This document shows positions 8,165-17,294 of a DNA stretch of 64,000 bases, one piece after another. This stretch comes from Pelomonas aquatica. GTDB taxonomy: Bacteria > Pseudomonadota > Gammaproteobacteria > Burkholderiales > Burkholderiaceae_C. Every line of letters starts with the position of its first letter. The first letter of the stretch is position 1. A model generated the notes under the pieces. That model had not been told where the DNA came from, did no database searches, and was given only the letters and a program-made list of their open reading frames with translations. The DNA lies in contig NZ_JAPPUW010000010.1 in assembly GCF_026712205.1 (NCBI RefSeq), positions 124,001-188,000 of the forward strand. The letters run 5' to 3'. The translations under genes and the position numbers were made by a program.

Positions 8165-8932
8165 GTGAAAGCCCCGATCCTGCTGAGCCTGCTGCTCGCC
8201 TGCGCCACCCCGGCGCGGGCGGACGAGATCGTGCTCGCCTCGCCGGACTACTGGTGCCCCTTCAGCTGCAAGGCGGGCGCGGCGCAGGAAGGCTTCACGG
8301 TCGACATCGTGCGCGAGATCTTCGCGGCGGCCGGGCACCGAGTGCGCCTCGTCAACGAGAACTACAGCCGGGCGCTGATCGACGTGCGCGCCGGCACCTA
8401 CACGGCCACGCCATCCACCTTTCACGAGGAAGCGCCCGACTTCGTCTTTCCCGCACAGCCGATCTCGCGCAACCGCTACTGCGTCTACGTCGCCGCCGGC
8501 AGCCGCTGGAGCTACCGCGGCGCGGCCAGCCTCGCGGAGCTGGCGCAGGTCGGCGTCATCCGCGACTATTCCTACGGCGCGGCCCTGGACGCTGCGATCA
8601 AGGCCGCCCCGCAGCGCTTCGAGGTCCACACCGGCGACGGCCTGACCGAGCGCATGCTGCGCCGCCTGCAGCTGGGCCGCATGGACGCCTTCATCGAGGA
8701 GGAGAACCTCGTCGCCTACACGCTCAAGCAGCATCCCGGGCTGGCCGCCCGCAACGCCGGCTGCGAGGCTCCGAGCTATGCCTACATGGCGATCTCGCCA
8801 CGCCACCCCAGGGCGCAGGACTATGCGCGGACATTCAGCCAGGGCATGCAGAAGCTGCGCAGGAGCGGGCGGCTCAAGGCCATCCTGGCCGGCTACGGCC
8901 TGGCCGAATGGCCGGCGCCTCAATCGCATTGA
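8165..8932 (+). CDS. periplasmic solute-binding protein family 3 (amino-acid-type)
   Basis: Protein of 255 residues, GTG start at 8165 giving a clean signal peptide (VKAPILLSLLLACATPARA-DE). The mature sequence has the SBP_bac_3 layout: GFTVDIVREIFAAAGHRVRLV, a conserved Arg/Asp ligand region, and a closing GRMDAFIEEENLVAYTL block. Orphan proteins of this kind, with no permease or ATPase next door as here, often act as sensory or auxiliary binding proteins. A hairpin GCGTCGCC...GGCGACGC (8135-8163) lies in its leader. The ligand is unknown. Confidence 0.75.
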   Translation: MKAPILLSLLLACATPARADEIVLASPDYWCPFSCKAGAAQEGFTVDIVREIFAAAGHRVRLVNENYSRALIDVRAGTYTATPSTFHEEAPDFVFPAQPISRNRYCVYVAAGSRWSYRGAASLAELAQVGVIRDYSYGAALDAAIKAAPQRFEVHTGDGLTERMLRRLQLGRMDAFIEEENLVAYTLKQHPGLAARNAGCEAPSYAYMAISPRHPRAQDYARTFSQGMQKLRRSGRLKAILAGYGLAEWPAPQSH

Positions 8933-9000
8933 ACGCACGAATCCTGTGTTTCGATTGAAGACTGCGCCTGGATTTGCATGAAAACTGCGAGCCTTGCGCC

Positions 9001-9014
9001 GCAGAATTTTCAGC
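9001..9014. promoter_or_regulatory. possible Lrp/AsnC-type operator before hpd
   Basis: GCAGAATTTTCAGC is a near-palindrome with an AT-rich centre in otherwise GC-rich DNA, 29 bp before the hpd start. Lrp-family proteins favour such sites. The link to the nearby regulator (7629-8111) is inference only. Confidence 0.25.
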
Positions 9015-9042
9015 TTCGACGACATCACCACGCGAGGCAGAA

Positions 9043-10191
9043 ATGGCCAAGTTCACGCCCTGGGACAACCCGATGGGCACCAACGGTTTCGAGTTCATCG
9101 AGTTCGCCGCGCCCGACCCGGCCGCGCTCGGCGCACTGTTCGAGACGATGGGCTTCAAGGCCGTGGCCCGCCACCGCCACAAGAACGTGACGCTCTACCG
9201 CCAGGGCGGCGTCAACTTCATCATCAACGCGGAGACGGATTCCTTCGCCCAGCGCTTTGCCCGCCTGCACGGTCCGTCCATCTGCGCCATCGCCCTACGC
9301 GTGCAGGACGCCGCCCACGCCTACCAGCGCGCGCTGGAGCTGGGCGCCTGGGGCTTCGACAACAAGGCCGGCCCGATGGAGCTGAACATCCCGGCCATCA
9401 AGGGCATCGGCGACTCGCTGATCTACTTCGTCGACCGCTGGCAGGGCAAGGGCGGCGCCAAGGCCGGCGCCATCGGCAACATCTCCATCTACGACGTCGA
9501 CTTCGTGCCCATGCTGGACGAGGCCGGCCAGCCGGTCGACGCCAACCCCGCGGGCCACGGCCTGACCGAGATCGACCACCTGACGCACAACGTCTTCCGC
9601 GGCCGAATGAAGGAGTGGTCGGAGTTCTACGAGCGCTTCTTCAACTTCCGCGAGGTGCGCTACTTCGACATCGAGGGCAAGCTGACCGGCCTGAAGTCCA
9701 AGGCCATGACCAGCCCCTGTGGCAAGATCCGCATCCCGATCAACGAGAGCTCCGACGACAAGAGCCAGATCGCCGAATACCTGGACCTGTATCACGGCGA
9801 GGGCATCCAGCACGTCGCGCTGGGCACGACCGATATCTACGGCACGGTCGAGGGCATGAGGAACGGCGGCGTGGTGTTCCAGGACACCATCGACACCTAT
9901 TTCGACCTGATCGACAAGCGCCTGCCCGGCCACGGCGAGAAGGTGGACGAGCTGCGCCGCCTGCGCATCCTGATCGACGGCGCCACCCACCTCGGCGTGG
10001 ACAACGAGCTGCTGCTGCAGATCTTCACGAAGGAAGTGATCGGTCCGATCTTCTTCGAGCTGATCCAGCGCAAGGGCAACGAGGGCTTCGGCGAGGGCAA
10101 CTTCAAGGCCCTGTTCGAGAGCATCGAGCTGGATCAGATCCGCCGCGGCGTGTTGACCGATCCCAAGGACGAGCCGGCCAAGGCGGTCTGA
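9043..10191 (+). CDS. hpd: 4-hydroxyphenylpyruvate dioxygenase
   Basis: Protein of 382 residues. It converts 4-hydroxyphenylpyruvate to homogentisate in tyrosine catabolism, using Fe(II) in the cytoplasm. The iron ligands are visible as His179 (IDHLTHNVF), His257 (IQHVALGT) and Glu339 (GPIFFELIQRKG), with the family C-terminus NEGFGEGNFKALFESIE. The start at 9043 follows a GAGG-type site and begins MAKFTPWDNPMGTNGFEFIE. No homogentisate dioxygenase is in the window. Its 3' end overlaps the convergent hydrolase by 58 bp. Confidence 0.95.
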   Translation: MAKFTPWDNPMGTNGFEFIEFAAPDPAALGALFETMGFKAVARHRHKNVTLYRQGGVNFIINAETDSFAQRFARLHGPSICAIALRVQDAAHAYQRALELGAWGFDNKAGPMELNIPAIKGIGDSLIYFVDRWQGKGGAKAGAIGNISIYDVDFVPMLDEAGQPVDANPAGHGLTEIDHLTHNVFRGRMKEWSEFYERFFNFREVRYFDIEGKLTGLKSKAMTSPCGKIRIPINESSDDKSQIAEYLDLYHGEGIQHVALGTTDIYGTVEGMRNGGVVFQDTIDTYFDLIDKRLPGHGEKVDELRRLRILIDGATHLGVDNELLLQIFTKEVIGPIFFELIQRKGNEGFGEGNFKALFESIELDQIRRGVLTDPKDEPAKAV

Positions 10192-11006
10192 AGGCAATGC
10201 CAGGCCGCGTCCGTGTGGACGAGGCCCATATGCCCGACGCCATCCACCCGGTGCGCGCGCGCGCCGCCCAGGATGGCCGTCTCGGCCGGGTTGACGACCT
10301 GGTCGCAGGGCGTCCAGAAGCAGTCCGCGTCGGGCAGGCCCGGCAACTCGGCCAGCCAGGCGCTGCCGCGGCGCATCTGCGCCGCGTTGACGCCGGCGCC
10401 CAGCACCGCCATGCGCGTGCCCCGATGGGGCGAACCCAGCGTGATCGCCCGCGGCGCTGCATGGCCCGCGCCGTATCTGCGCCACCAGGCCCGCAGCGCC
10501 AGGCCGCCCATGCTGTGGGCGCACAGCAGCGGCATGCGCCCGGTGACGGCCTTGAGCCTCTGCACGCCGGCCTCGATCTCGTCGGCATAGGCGTCGATGC
10601 TGCCGAAGGCCGGCTCCAGCGACGGCGCGACGAAGGCCACGCCCTGCGCCCGCAGCCGCTTCATCCAGCCGTTCCAGCGCCCGCGGTTGCAGGAAAAGCC
10701 GTGCACCAGCAGCACGCCGGCCGTCGCGCCGGCCGGCAGGTGGTCGGGCTCGGCCCATTCGCGCCAGGGCTGGCGCCAGGAGAAGGCCAGCTCGCTGGCC
10801 AGCACCTCGCCGGCCCAGGCCCGCAGCAGCTGGCCCCAGGTCGGCGCCGGCCGGTTCACCCAGTGCAGCTGCAGGAACCCGGCCGCCAGCACGGCGGCCG
10901 GCAGGCCCAGCGTCGGCAGGCCCCAGGCCCAGCCGAAGCGCCAGCCGACGAACAGCGCCGCGGCCAGCCGCAGCAGCACCCAGATCCTTTGCAGTCGCGC
11001 ATTCAT
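10134..11006 (-). CDS. alpha/beta-hydrolase (lipase-like), membrane-anchored
   Basis: Protein of 290 residues. Two hydrophobic segments at residues 8-45 (VLLRLAAALFVGWRFGWAWG, LPAAVLAAGFLQL) look like a membrane anchor. The hydrolase core shows LLVHGFSCNRGRWNGW (oxyanion region), the nucleophile elbow CAHSMGGLAL and a late His in GVGHMGLVH, with Asp candidates before it. It is probably an esterase or lipase; the substrate is unknown. The final 19 codons run antisense into the end of hpd, an uncommon convergent overlap. Confidence 0.75.
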   Translation of the reverse strand: MNARLQRIWVLLRLAAALFVGWRFGWAWGLPTLGLPAAVLAAGFLQLHWVNRPAPTWGQLLRAWAGEVLASELAFSWRQPWREWAEPDHLPAGATAGVLLVHGFSCNRGRWNGWMKRLRAQGVAFVAPSLEPAFGSIDAYADEIEAGVQRLKAVTGRMPLLCAHSMGGLALRAWWRRYGAGHAAPRAITLGSPHRGTRMAVLGAGVNAAQMRRGSAWLAELPGLPDADCFWTPCDQVVNPAETAILGGARAHRVDGVGHMGLVHTDAAWHCLQTALAGSSLGSVNTPRRI

Positions 11007-11043
11007 GGCCGCAGTGTAGGAAGGCAGAATTCCACCCCGACCC

Positions 11044-11745
11044 ATGGATGAGCTGAGCGCCGAATCCCTGCTGAACGAACTGCACGCCGTCGATGCCGAA
11101 CGCGCCCGCCGCGCCGCCGATCCCGCGCTCGAAGCCCGCGTCCAGGCCGTCAAGACCTACCAGCAGCGCCGCTTCGCCCACACCTACGCCGACCTGCTCG
11201 CCCACCCGCGCTACGAGGCGGCTACGCGCTTCTTCCTGCACGAGCTCTACGGCCCCGACGACTACCGCCAGCGCGATGCACAGTTCGCCCGCGTGATCCC
11301 GACGCTGACCCGCCTCTTCCCCGCCGAGGTCGTCGACACGGTGGCACGGCTGGCGCGCCTGCATGCGCTGTCCGAGCGGCTGGACACGCGCATGGCCGAA
11401 CTCCTGCGCTCGCCCGACATCACGGCCCAGGGCTATGCCGACGCCTGGCGGGCCTGCGGCGAACCGGCCTCGCGCCGGCAGCAGATCGAGCTGACCATGG
11501 CCGTCGGCGAATCGCTGGACCGCCTCACCCGCAAGCCGCTGCTGCGCCAGACGCTGAAGCTGATGCGCGGCCCCGCGCAGATGGCGGGCCTGGGCGCGCT
11601 GCAGGCCTTCCTGGAAAGCGGCTTCGACACCTTCCGCGCGATGCGCGGCGCGGCCGAGTTCCTGTCCACCGTGCGACAGCGCGAGGACACAATTGCAGGC
11701 GGCCTGTTTCGCGCGGATGCATCGACCCTAGGGCAACTCCCCTAG
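11044..11745 (+). CDS. FFLEELY-motif protein, unknown function
   Basis: Protein of 233 residues, almost entirely alpha-helical and highly charged, carrying the signature FFLHELYG (63-70) within YEAATRFFLHELYGPDDYRQRD. The family is defined by this motif in Proteobacteria, and I know of no assigned function. It has no signal peptide or membrane helix. It starts 37 bp from the divergent hydrolase start and is followed 64 bp later by the acyl-CoA ligase gene on the same strand, so co-transcription is likely. Confidence 0.75.
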   Translation: MDELSAESLLNELHAVDAERARRAADPALEARVQAVKTYQQRRFAHTYADLLAHPRYEAATRFFLHELYGPDDYRQRDAQFARVIPTLTRLFPAEVVDTVARLARLHALSERLDTRMAELLRSPDITAQGYADAWRACGEPASRRQQIELTMAVGESLDRLTRKPLLRQTLKLMRGPAQMAGLGALQAFLESGFDTFRAMRGAAEFLSTVRQREDTIAGGLFRADASTLGQLP

Positions 11746-11809
11746 CTTGAAGTCGGCGGCGGAACCACCATCGACAGCTTCACGCGAAGCACGCCAGAAG
11801 GGCCCGCCG

Positions 11810-13555
11810 ATGACCGCCGTCCTTGCCGAAGAAGCCGCCGCCGTCCCGCAGGCGACATCGCGCTCCAAGCCCTGGCTGGCCAGCTATCCGGCCGGCGTGC
11901 CGGCCGAGATCGACACCGGCACCTACGGCTCGCTGGTGGACCTGCTGAACGAGGCCTTCCGCAAGCATGCGCAGCGCGACGCGGCCATCTGCATGGGCCA
12001 GCGCATGAGCTTCGCCGAGATCGACCAGCTGTCGATCCGGCTCGGCGCCTGGCTGCAGGCCCAGGGGCTGAAGACCGGCGACCGCGTCGCCATCATGATG
12101 CCCAATCTGCTGCAGTACGGCGTGGCCATCGCGGCCATCCTGCGCGCGGGCTTCGTCGTCGTGAACGTGAACCCGCTGTACACGCCGCGCGAGCTGGAGC
12201 ACCAGCTCAAGGACTCGGGCGCCCGCGCCATCATCGTGCTGGAGAACTTCGCGCACACGCTGGCCGAGGTCATAACCGCGACCGACGTGCACCACGTCGT
12301 GCTCGCCTCGATGGGCGACCTGCTGAACTGGTGGAAGGGCCCGCTGGTCAACTTCGCGGTGCGCCACCTGAAGAAGATGGTGCCGGAGTTCCGCCTCGCC
12401 GTCGGCGAAGGCCGCACCGTCGTGCGCTTCAACGAGGCCCTGCGCCACGGCGAGCGCCTGCCGCTGAAGAAGCCCGAGCTCGGCCCCGACGACGTCGCCT
12501 TCCTGCAGTACACCGGCGGCACGACCGGCCTGTCCAAGGGTGCGACGCTGCTGCACCGGAACATCGTCGCCAACATCCTGCAGGTCGAGGCCTGGTTCCA
12601 GCCCATGCTGGCCCGGCTGCCCGACCAGCACATGCAGTTCACCAATGTCTGCGCGCTGCCGCTGTATCACATCTTCGCGCTGACGGCCTGCTTCATGCTC
12701 GGTGCGCGCATGGGCCAGCTCAACATCCTGGTGCCCAATCCGCGCGACATCCCCGGCCTCATCGACACGCTGCGCGGCCACAGGATCCACCTCTTCCCGG
12801 CCGTCAACACGCTGTTCAACGCGCTGGCCAACGAGCCCGGCTTCTCGCGGCTGGACTTCTCCGAGCTCGTCATCTCCAACGGCGGCGGCATGGCGGTGCA
12901 GCAGGCCACGGCCGAGAAATGGCTGAAGGTCACGGGCTGCCCTGTTGTGGAGGGCTACGGCCTGTCCGAGACCGCACCGGCCGCGACCATCAACCCGCTG
13001 GATCAGCGCGGCTTCAACGGCAGCATCGGCCTGCCCGTGCCGTCCACCGAGATCAGCATCCGCGACGACGAGGGCCGCGACCTGCCCATCGGCGAGCGCG
13101 GCGAGATCTGCATCCGCGGCCCGCAGGTCATGGCCGGCTACTGGAAGCGGCCCGACGAGACGGCCAACGTCATGTGCGCCGACGGCTTCTTCAAGAGCGG
13201 CGACATCGGCATCATGGACGAGCGCGGCTATGTGCGCATCGTCGACCGCAAGAAGGACATGATCCTGGTCAGCGGCTTCAACGTCTACCCGACCGAGATC
13301 GAGCAGGTCGTCAACCTGCACCCCGGCGTGCTGGAGTGCGCCGCCATCGGCGTGCCGGATGCCAAGTCGGGCGAGGCGGTCAAGCTCTTCGTCGTGAAGC
13401 GCGACCCGGCACTGGCCGAGGAAGACCTGGCGGCCTATTGCGCCCAGCAGCTGACCGCCTACAAGCGCCCCAGGTTCATCGAGTTCCGCGACGACCTGCC
13501 CAAGAGCAACGTCGGCAAGATCCTGCGCCGCGAGCTGCGCACGGCAGCCGCTTGA
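11810..13555 (+). CDS. fadD: long-chain fatty-acid--CoA ligase
   Basis: Protein of 581 residues. ANL-superfamily motifs are present: the AMP-binding loop YTGGTTGLSKGA, EGYGLSETAPA, FKSGDIGIMDERGYVRIVDRKKD and the C-terminal catalytic lysine region KSNVGKILRRELR. Length and order fit FadD-type ligases, which activate fatty acids to acyl-CoA with ATP. The start at 11810 follows AGAAGGGC. Substrate chain length cannot be read from sequence; a ligase for another carboxylic acid is possible. It ends 21 bp from the convergent GDSL lipoprotein gene. Confidence 0.88.
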   Translation: MTAVLAEEAAAVPQATSRSKPWLASYPAGVPAEIDTGTYGSLVDLLNEAFRKHAQRDAAICMGQRMSFAEIDQLSIRLGAWLQAQGLKTGDRVAIMMPNLLQYGVAIAAILRAGFVVVNVNPLYTPRELEHQLKDSGARAIIVLENFAHTLAEVITATDVHHVVLASMGDLLNWWKGPLVNFAVRHLKKMVPEFRLAVGEGRTVVRFNEALRHGERLPLKKPELGPDDVAFLQYTGGTTGLSKGATLLHRNIVANILQVEAWFQPMLARLPDQHMQFTNVCALPLYHIFALTACFMLGARMGQLNILVPNPRDIPGLIDTLRGHRIHLFPAVNTLFNALANEPGFSRLDFSELVISNGGGMAVQQATAEKWLKVTGCPVVEGYGLSETAPAATINPLDQRGFNGSIGLPVPSTEISIRDDEGRDLPIGERGEICIRGPQVMAGYWKRPDETANVMCADGFFKSGDIGIMDERGYVRIVDRKKDMILVSGFNVYPTEIEQVVNLHPGVLECAAIGVPDAKSGEAVKLFVVKRDPALAEEDLAAYCAQQLTAYKRPRFIEFRDDLPKSNVGKILRRELRTAAA

Positions 13556-13576
13556 GAGCGGCCGCCTGCGGCGACC

Positions 13577-14530
13577 TCAGAACGGGTTGTTGCGGGCGCG
13601 GGTCAGCGCCAGCGTGCCGATGCGCTGCTGCGCGCCCGGCGCCAGCAGCGTGCTGCCCGCCCACAGCCAGGTCGTCGCGCTCGCGCCGGGCTGCAGGGTG
13701 TCGGTGGTGCATTCCTGCGCCGCGACGTCGGTGCGGCAGGCGGCCTGCGTCACGTTCGTGTAGCCGAAGGCGGTCGGGTAGCGCGCGATCTGCTGGATGG
13801 TCTCGTCCGTCAGCACCAGGCCGATCAGGCGGCCGTCGTTCAGCAGGTTCAGGCGCAGCGCGGTGTTGAAGGCCGAGCTCAGGTCGTTCAGAAAGACGGC
13901 GCGGTCGGTGTCGGTCTGCTGCTGCCTCTCGTTCTGGCCGAAGGGCGTCAGGCCGACGTCGAAGATGGTGCTGACCAGCACGCGACCGTTGGCGTTGGCG
14001 ATGCGGTTGGCCTGCTGCGCCAGCAGCTTGCCACGCGCCTTGGCCTCGTTGATCAGCGAGTCGCTGCTGACGGCCGGGAACTGCCGGTAGAGCTCCAGGA
14101 TGTCGTTGACGCCGACGAACAGGGCCACCAGGTCCTTGGGGCCGAAGCCGTCGTTGGACAGGTGCTGGTCGATCTTGGCCTGCACATCGGCGACCTTGTC
14201 GCCGGCCGCCGCGTACATGATGCCCTGGGGCAGCGCGACGTAATCGGTGTTGCACTGCGGGTAGACCATGCCGAAGCCATAGGCCAGCACCTGGCTCCAG
14301 ACGGGGTTGAGCTTGCAGTCGATCAGCTTGGTGTCGGCGTTCAGGCCGTTGATCGTGTATTTCTTGCCGCTCTGCAGGATGGCGCCGCTCTCGTCGCCGA
14401 AGGCGACGATGCGCGTCGGCTTGAACGGGTCGATCTGCGAGGTGCCCCCGCCGCCGCAGCCGGCAACGAGCGCGGCTGCCGCCACCGCGGCCAGGCCGCG
14501 CTTGATTTTCTGGGACACAACACGTTGCAT
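13577..14530 (-). CDS. SGNH/GDSL-like lipoprotein with degenerate active site
   Basis: Protein of 317 residues. A lipoprotein signal (KRGLAAVAAAALVAGCGGGG) places it in the envelope. The GDSL block I is FGDESG, the block III analogue is GVNDILELY, and the end (WAGSTLLAPGAQQRIGTLAL) aligns with the usual 'D..H.S..GH' block V but lacks the Asp and His. It may therefore be a non-catalytic binding protein or a divergent esterase. It is the last gene of the purE-purK-sua5 run, 24 bp after sua5. An alternative TTG start lies at 14539. Confidence 0.72.
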   Translation of the reverse strand: MQRVVSQKIKRGLAAVAAAALVAGCGGGGTSQIDPFKPTRIVAFGDESGAILQSGKKYTINGLNADTKLIDCKLNPVWSQVLAYGFGMVYPQCNTDYVALPQGIMYAAAGDKVADVQAKIDQHLSNDGFGPKDLVALFVGVNDILELYRQFPAVSSDSLINEAKARGKLLAQQANRIANANGRVLVSTIFDVGLTPFGQNERQQQTDTDRAVFLNDLSSAFNTALRLNLLNDGRLIGLVLTDETIQQIARYPTAFGYTNVTQAACRTDVAAQECTTDTLQPGASATTWLWAGSTLLAPGAQQRIGTLALTRARNNPF

Positions 14531-14554
14531 GACGATCAACTCAGGGACAGGAAC

Positions 14555-15559
14555 TCAATCGGTGAAGGCGGCGGCGGCCCGGCTGAGCCGGTCTCGCACG
14601 CCATCCCAGGCCGGGTCGCGCGGAGGCGCCTCGACCCAGATCTCGCGGGCGCCGGCCGCATCCAGGGCCCGCAGCACCGCGAACAACTCGTGCGCCGCCG
14701 CCGCCGGGTCGGCCGGCAGGGCCTGCCATTTCCAGGCCAGCCCGCCGGGCGGTTGGGCGCGTGAATATACCGCCACCCCTTCCAGGCTCGCGCCGGCCGC
14801 CGCCGCGGCCAAACGTAAAGCCAGGCGCTCGGCGTCGAGCAGCCGCACTCGGGCCGCGGGCGCATAGTGGGCGGCCAGCGTGCCCGAGGCCCTGGGTGCC
14901 TGGGCATCCGGCGCGGCCAGCGCCACGCCGAGCACGGCCTCGATGCGCGCAGCGCCGATCAGGCCGGGGCGCAGCAGCGCCGGCCGATGGGTATCGCTTC
15001 GGCTGCAGTCCACGATGCTGGATTCGATGCCCACCTCGCAGGCGCCGCCGTCCAGCACCATCAGCCCGGGGCCGAACTCCTCGACGACATGGCGGGCCAG
15101 CGTCGGGCTGACGCGGCCGAAGCGGTTGGCGCTGGGCGCGGCCACGCCCTGCACACCCAATTCACGCGCCGCGGCCAGCACGGCGCGGGCGACCGGGTGG
15201 GCCGGCGAGCGCAGCGCCACGGTGGCCTGGCCGCCCGCCGCCGCCTCGGCCACGCCCAGCCGGCGCGGCACGATGACGGTCAGCGGGCCCGGCCAGAAGG
15301 CGTCCATCAGCCGGCGCGCCGTGGCGGGCAGGTGGTCGGCGAAGGGCTCGGCGCCGGCGGCGTCCAGCACATGGACGATCAGCGGGTGGTCGCTGGGTCG
15401 GCCCTTGGCCGCGAAGATCCTGGCGACCGCCGCGTCGCGGTCGGCGCGCGCGGCCAGGCCGTAGACGGTCTCGGTCGGCAGGCCCAGCAGTTCGCCATCG
15501 GCCAGGCGCCGTGCGGCGGCCTGGACAGCGGCGGGATCGTTGCCGGGCAACAGCAGCAT
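14555..15559 (-). CDS. sua5: L-threonylcarbamoyladenylate synthase (Sua5/YwlC long form)
   Basis: Protein of 334 residues. The N-terminal YrdC domain shows GLPTETVYGLAA, AAKGRPSDHPLIVHV, FWPGPLTVIVPR and APSANRFGRVSPT; the C-terminal Sua5 extension follows ASGTLAAHYAPAARVRLL. The enzyme makes threonylcarbamoyl-AMP for the t6A modification of ANN-decoding tRNAs. Its ATG shares one base with the purK stop (TGATG), indicating translational coupling. Confidence 0.9.
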   Translation of the reverse strand: MLLLPGNDPAAVQAAARRLADGELLGLPTETVYGLAARADRDAAVARIFAAKGRPSDHPLIVHVLDAAGAEPFADHLPATARRLMDAFWPGPLTVIVPRRLGVAEAAAGGQATVALRSPAHPVARAVLAAARELGVQGVAAPSANRFGRVSPTLARHVVEEFGPGLMVLDGGACEVGIESSIVDCSRSDTHRPALLRPGLIGAARIEAVLGVALAAPDAQAPRASGTLAAHYAPAARVRLLDAERLALRLAAAAAGASLEGVAVYSRAQPPGGLAWKWQALPADPAAAAHELFAVLRALDAAGAREIWVEAPPRDPAWDGVRDRLSRAAAAFTD

Positions 15560-16734
15560 CAGAAATCGGCGGGCAGGCCCAGGATGGCAGCCGCCTGCAG
15601 GGCCACGGCATGGGCCGCCTCGGGCGTTTCGGCCGTGATGTTCAGATGGCCCATCTTGCGGCCATGGCGCGCCTCGGCCTTGCCGTAGAGATGCAGATGG
15701 GTGCCGGGCAGGGCCAGCACGCGGTCCCAGGCCGGCGGCGTCGGGCCGCCGGCCTCGGTGAACCACAGGTCGCCCAGCAGATTCAGCATGACGGAAGCCG
15801 AATGCCGGCGCGGCTCGGGCAGCGGCAGGCCGGCGAGCGCCCTCACCTGCAGCTCGAACTGCGACACGTCGCAGCCGTCCATCGTCCAGTGGCCGGAGTT
15901 GTGCGGGCGCGGCGCCATCTCGTTGACGACCAGGCGGCCGTCTTCCAGCCAGAAGAACTCCACGCACAGCACGCCGACATAGGCCAGCGCCGCGGCGACC
16001 TGGCGGGCCGCGGCGATGGCGCGCTGCTGCACGTCGGCAGGCAGGCCGGGCGCGGGCACCTCGGTGACGGCCAGGATGCCGCCGCGGTGCAGGTTCTGCT
16101 GGGCAGGGTAGTGGACGATCTGCCCGTCCGCGCCGCGCGCGACCAGCACGCTGAGCTCGGCCTTCAGCGGCAGCATCTGCTCCAGCACGCAGGGCTCGCG
16201 CTTGAGCTCGTCCCAGGCCGCGGCCAGTTCGGCCGGTGTGGACACGCGCAGCTGGCCCTTGCCGTCATAGCCCATGCGGCTGGTCTTCAGGATGCCGGGC
16301 AGCAGGGCCGGGTCGATGGCGGCCAGCTCGATGGCGTTGCTGATGACGGCATGCGGCGCCGGATACACGCCCGACTGCGCGGCTGCCGCCTCGAAATGCG
16401 CCTTCTCGACGGCGCGGTCCTGGCAGACGGCCACGGCCGCCGCGGCGGGCGCGACGACGCGCATGCCGGCCAGGGTCTGCAGCGCCAGCGCCGGCACGTT
16501 CTCGAACTCGGTCGTGATCGCGTCGCAGTCGCGCGCCAGCTGGGCCAGGCCGACGGGGTCGAGGTAGTCGGCCTCGATGTGGGTCTCGGCCACGGCGCCG
16601 GCCGGGCTGATGGCGTCCGGGTCCAGCACGATGCAGCGGTAGCCCAGGGCCTGGGCCGCGTGCACGAACATGCGGCCGAGCTGGCCGCCACCGAGCACGC
16701 CGAGCGTCGCGGCGCCGGGAAGCAGCGCGCTCAA
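15559..16734 (-). CDS. purK: N5-carboxyaminoimidazole ribonucleotide synthase
   Basis: Protein of 391 residues, an ATP-grasp enzyme of purine synthesis converting AIR, bicarbonate and ATP to N5-CAIR. Family blocks are [13 protein letters not shown] (ATP-grasp N-domain), [18 protein letters not shown], and the metal-binding [15 protein letters not shown]. The start codon is TTG at 16734, overlapping the purE stop as TTGA, so it probably depends on coupling to purE translation. Confidence 0.93.
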   Translation of the reverse strand: MSALLPGAATLGVLGGGQLGRMFVHAAQALGYRCIVLDPDAISPAGAVAETHIEADYLDPVGLAQLARDCDAITTEFENVPALALQTLAGMRVVAPAAAAVAVCQDRAVEKAHFEAAAAQSGVYPAPHAVISNAIELAAIDPALLPGILKTSRMGYDGKGQLRVSTPAELAAAWDELKREPCVLEQMLPLKAELSVLVARGADGQIVHYPAQQNLHRGGILAVTEVPAPGLPADVQQRAIAAARQVAAALAYVGVLCVEFFWLEDGRLVVNEMAPRPHNSGHWTMDGCDVSQFELQVRALAGLPLPEPRRHSASVMLNLLGDLWFTEAGGPTPPAWDRVLALPGTHLHLYGKAEARHGRKMGHLNITAETPEAAHAVALQAAAILGLPADF

Positions 16735-17237
16735 CGCAGTTCCTCGCTCATCGCCTGCGCAACGGCCGTCTGGCGCGCGCGGAAGGCGTTCAACTTGTCC
16801 AGCAGGCCGGCATCGCCGGTGGCCAGCATCGCCACGGTGAACAGCGCCGCATTGGCCGCGCCGGCATTGCCGATGGCGAAGGTCGCGACCGGGATGCCCT
16901 TGGGCATCTGCACGATGGAATGCAGGGAGTCGACGCCCTGCAGATGGCGGCTGGCGACCGGCACGCCCAGCACCGGCACCGTCGTCTTGGCGGCCAGCAT
17001 GCCCGGCAGATGGGCCGCGCCGCCGGCGCCGGCGATGATGGCCCTCAGGCCGCGGCCCGAGGCGGCCTCGGCGTAGGCGAACATCTCGTCGGGCATGCGG
17101 TGGGCCGACACGACCCGCGCCTCGAAGGCGATGCCGAACTCGGTCAGAATCTCGGCCGCCAGCTTCATCGTCTCCCAGTCGCTGCTGGAGCCCATGACGA
17201 TGCCGACGACGGCGTCCGGGTTCGTAGGGGCTGACAT
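16731..17237 (-). CDS. purE: N5-CAIR mutase
   Basis: Protein of 168 residues starting at ATG 17237. It converts N5-CAIR to CAIR, downstream of PurK. Class I PurE motifs are [26 protein letters not shown] (catalytic His), [14 protein letters not shown] and [24 protein letters not shown]. It heads the purE-purK-sua5-GDSL run. The 5' side (17238-17572, 335 bp) holds only nested inverted repeats and presumably the promoter. Confidence 0.94.
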   Translation of the reverse strand: MSAPTNPDAVVGIVMGSSSDWETMKLAAEILTEFGIAFEARVVSAHRMPDEMFAYAEAASGRGLRAIIAGAGGAAHLPGMLAAKTTVPVLGVPVASRHLQGVDSLHSIVQMPKGIPVATFAIGNAGAANAALFTVAMLATGDAGLLDKLNAFRARQTAVAQAMSEELR

Positions 17238-17294
17238 AGACAAGGGCGCGCTCCGAGGCTCAGAAAAGCCTTGAATTGTAGGTGGCGCCCCCAG

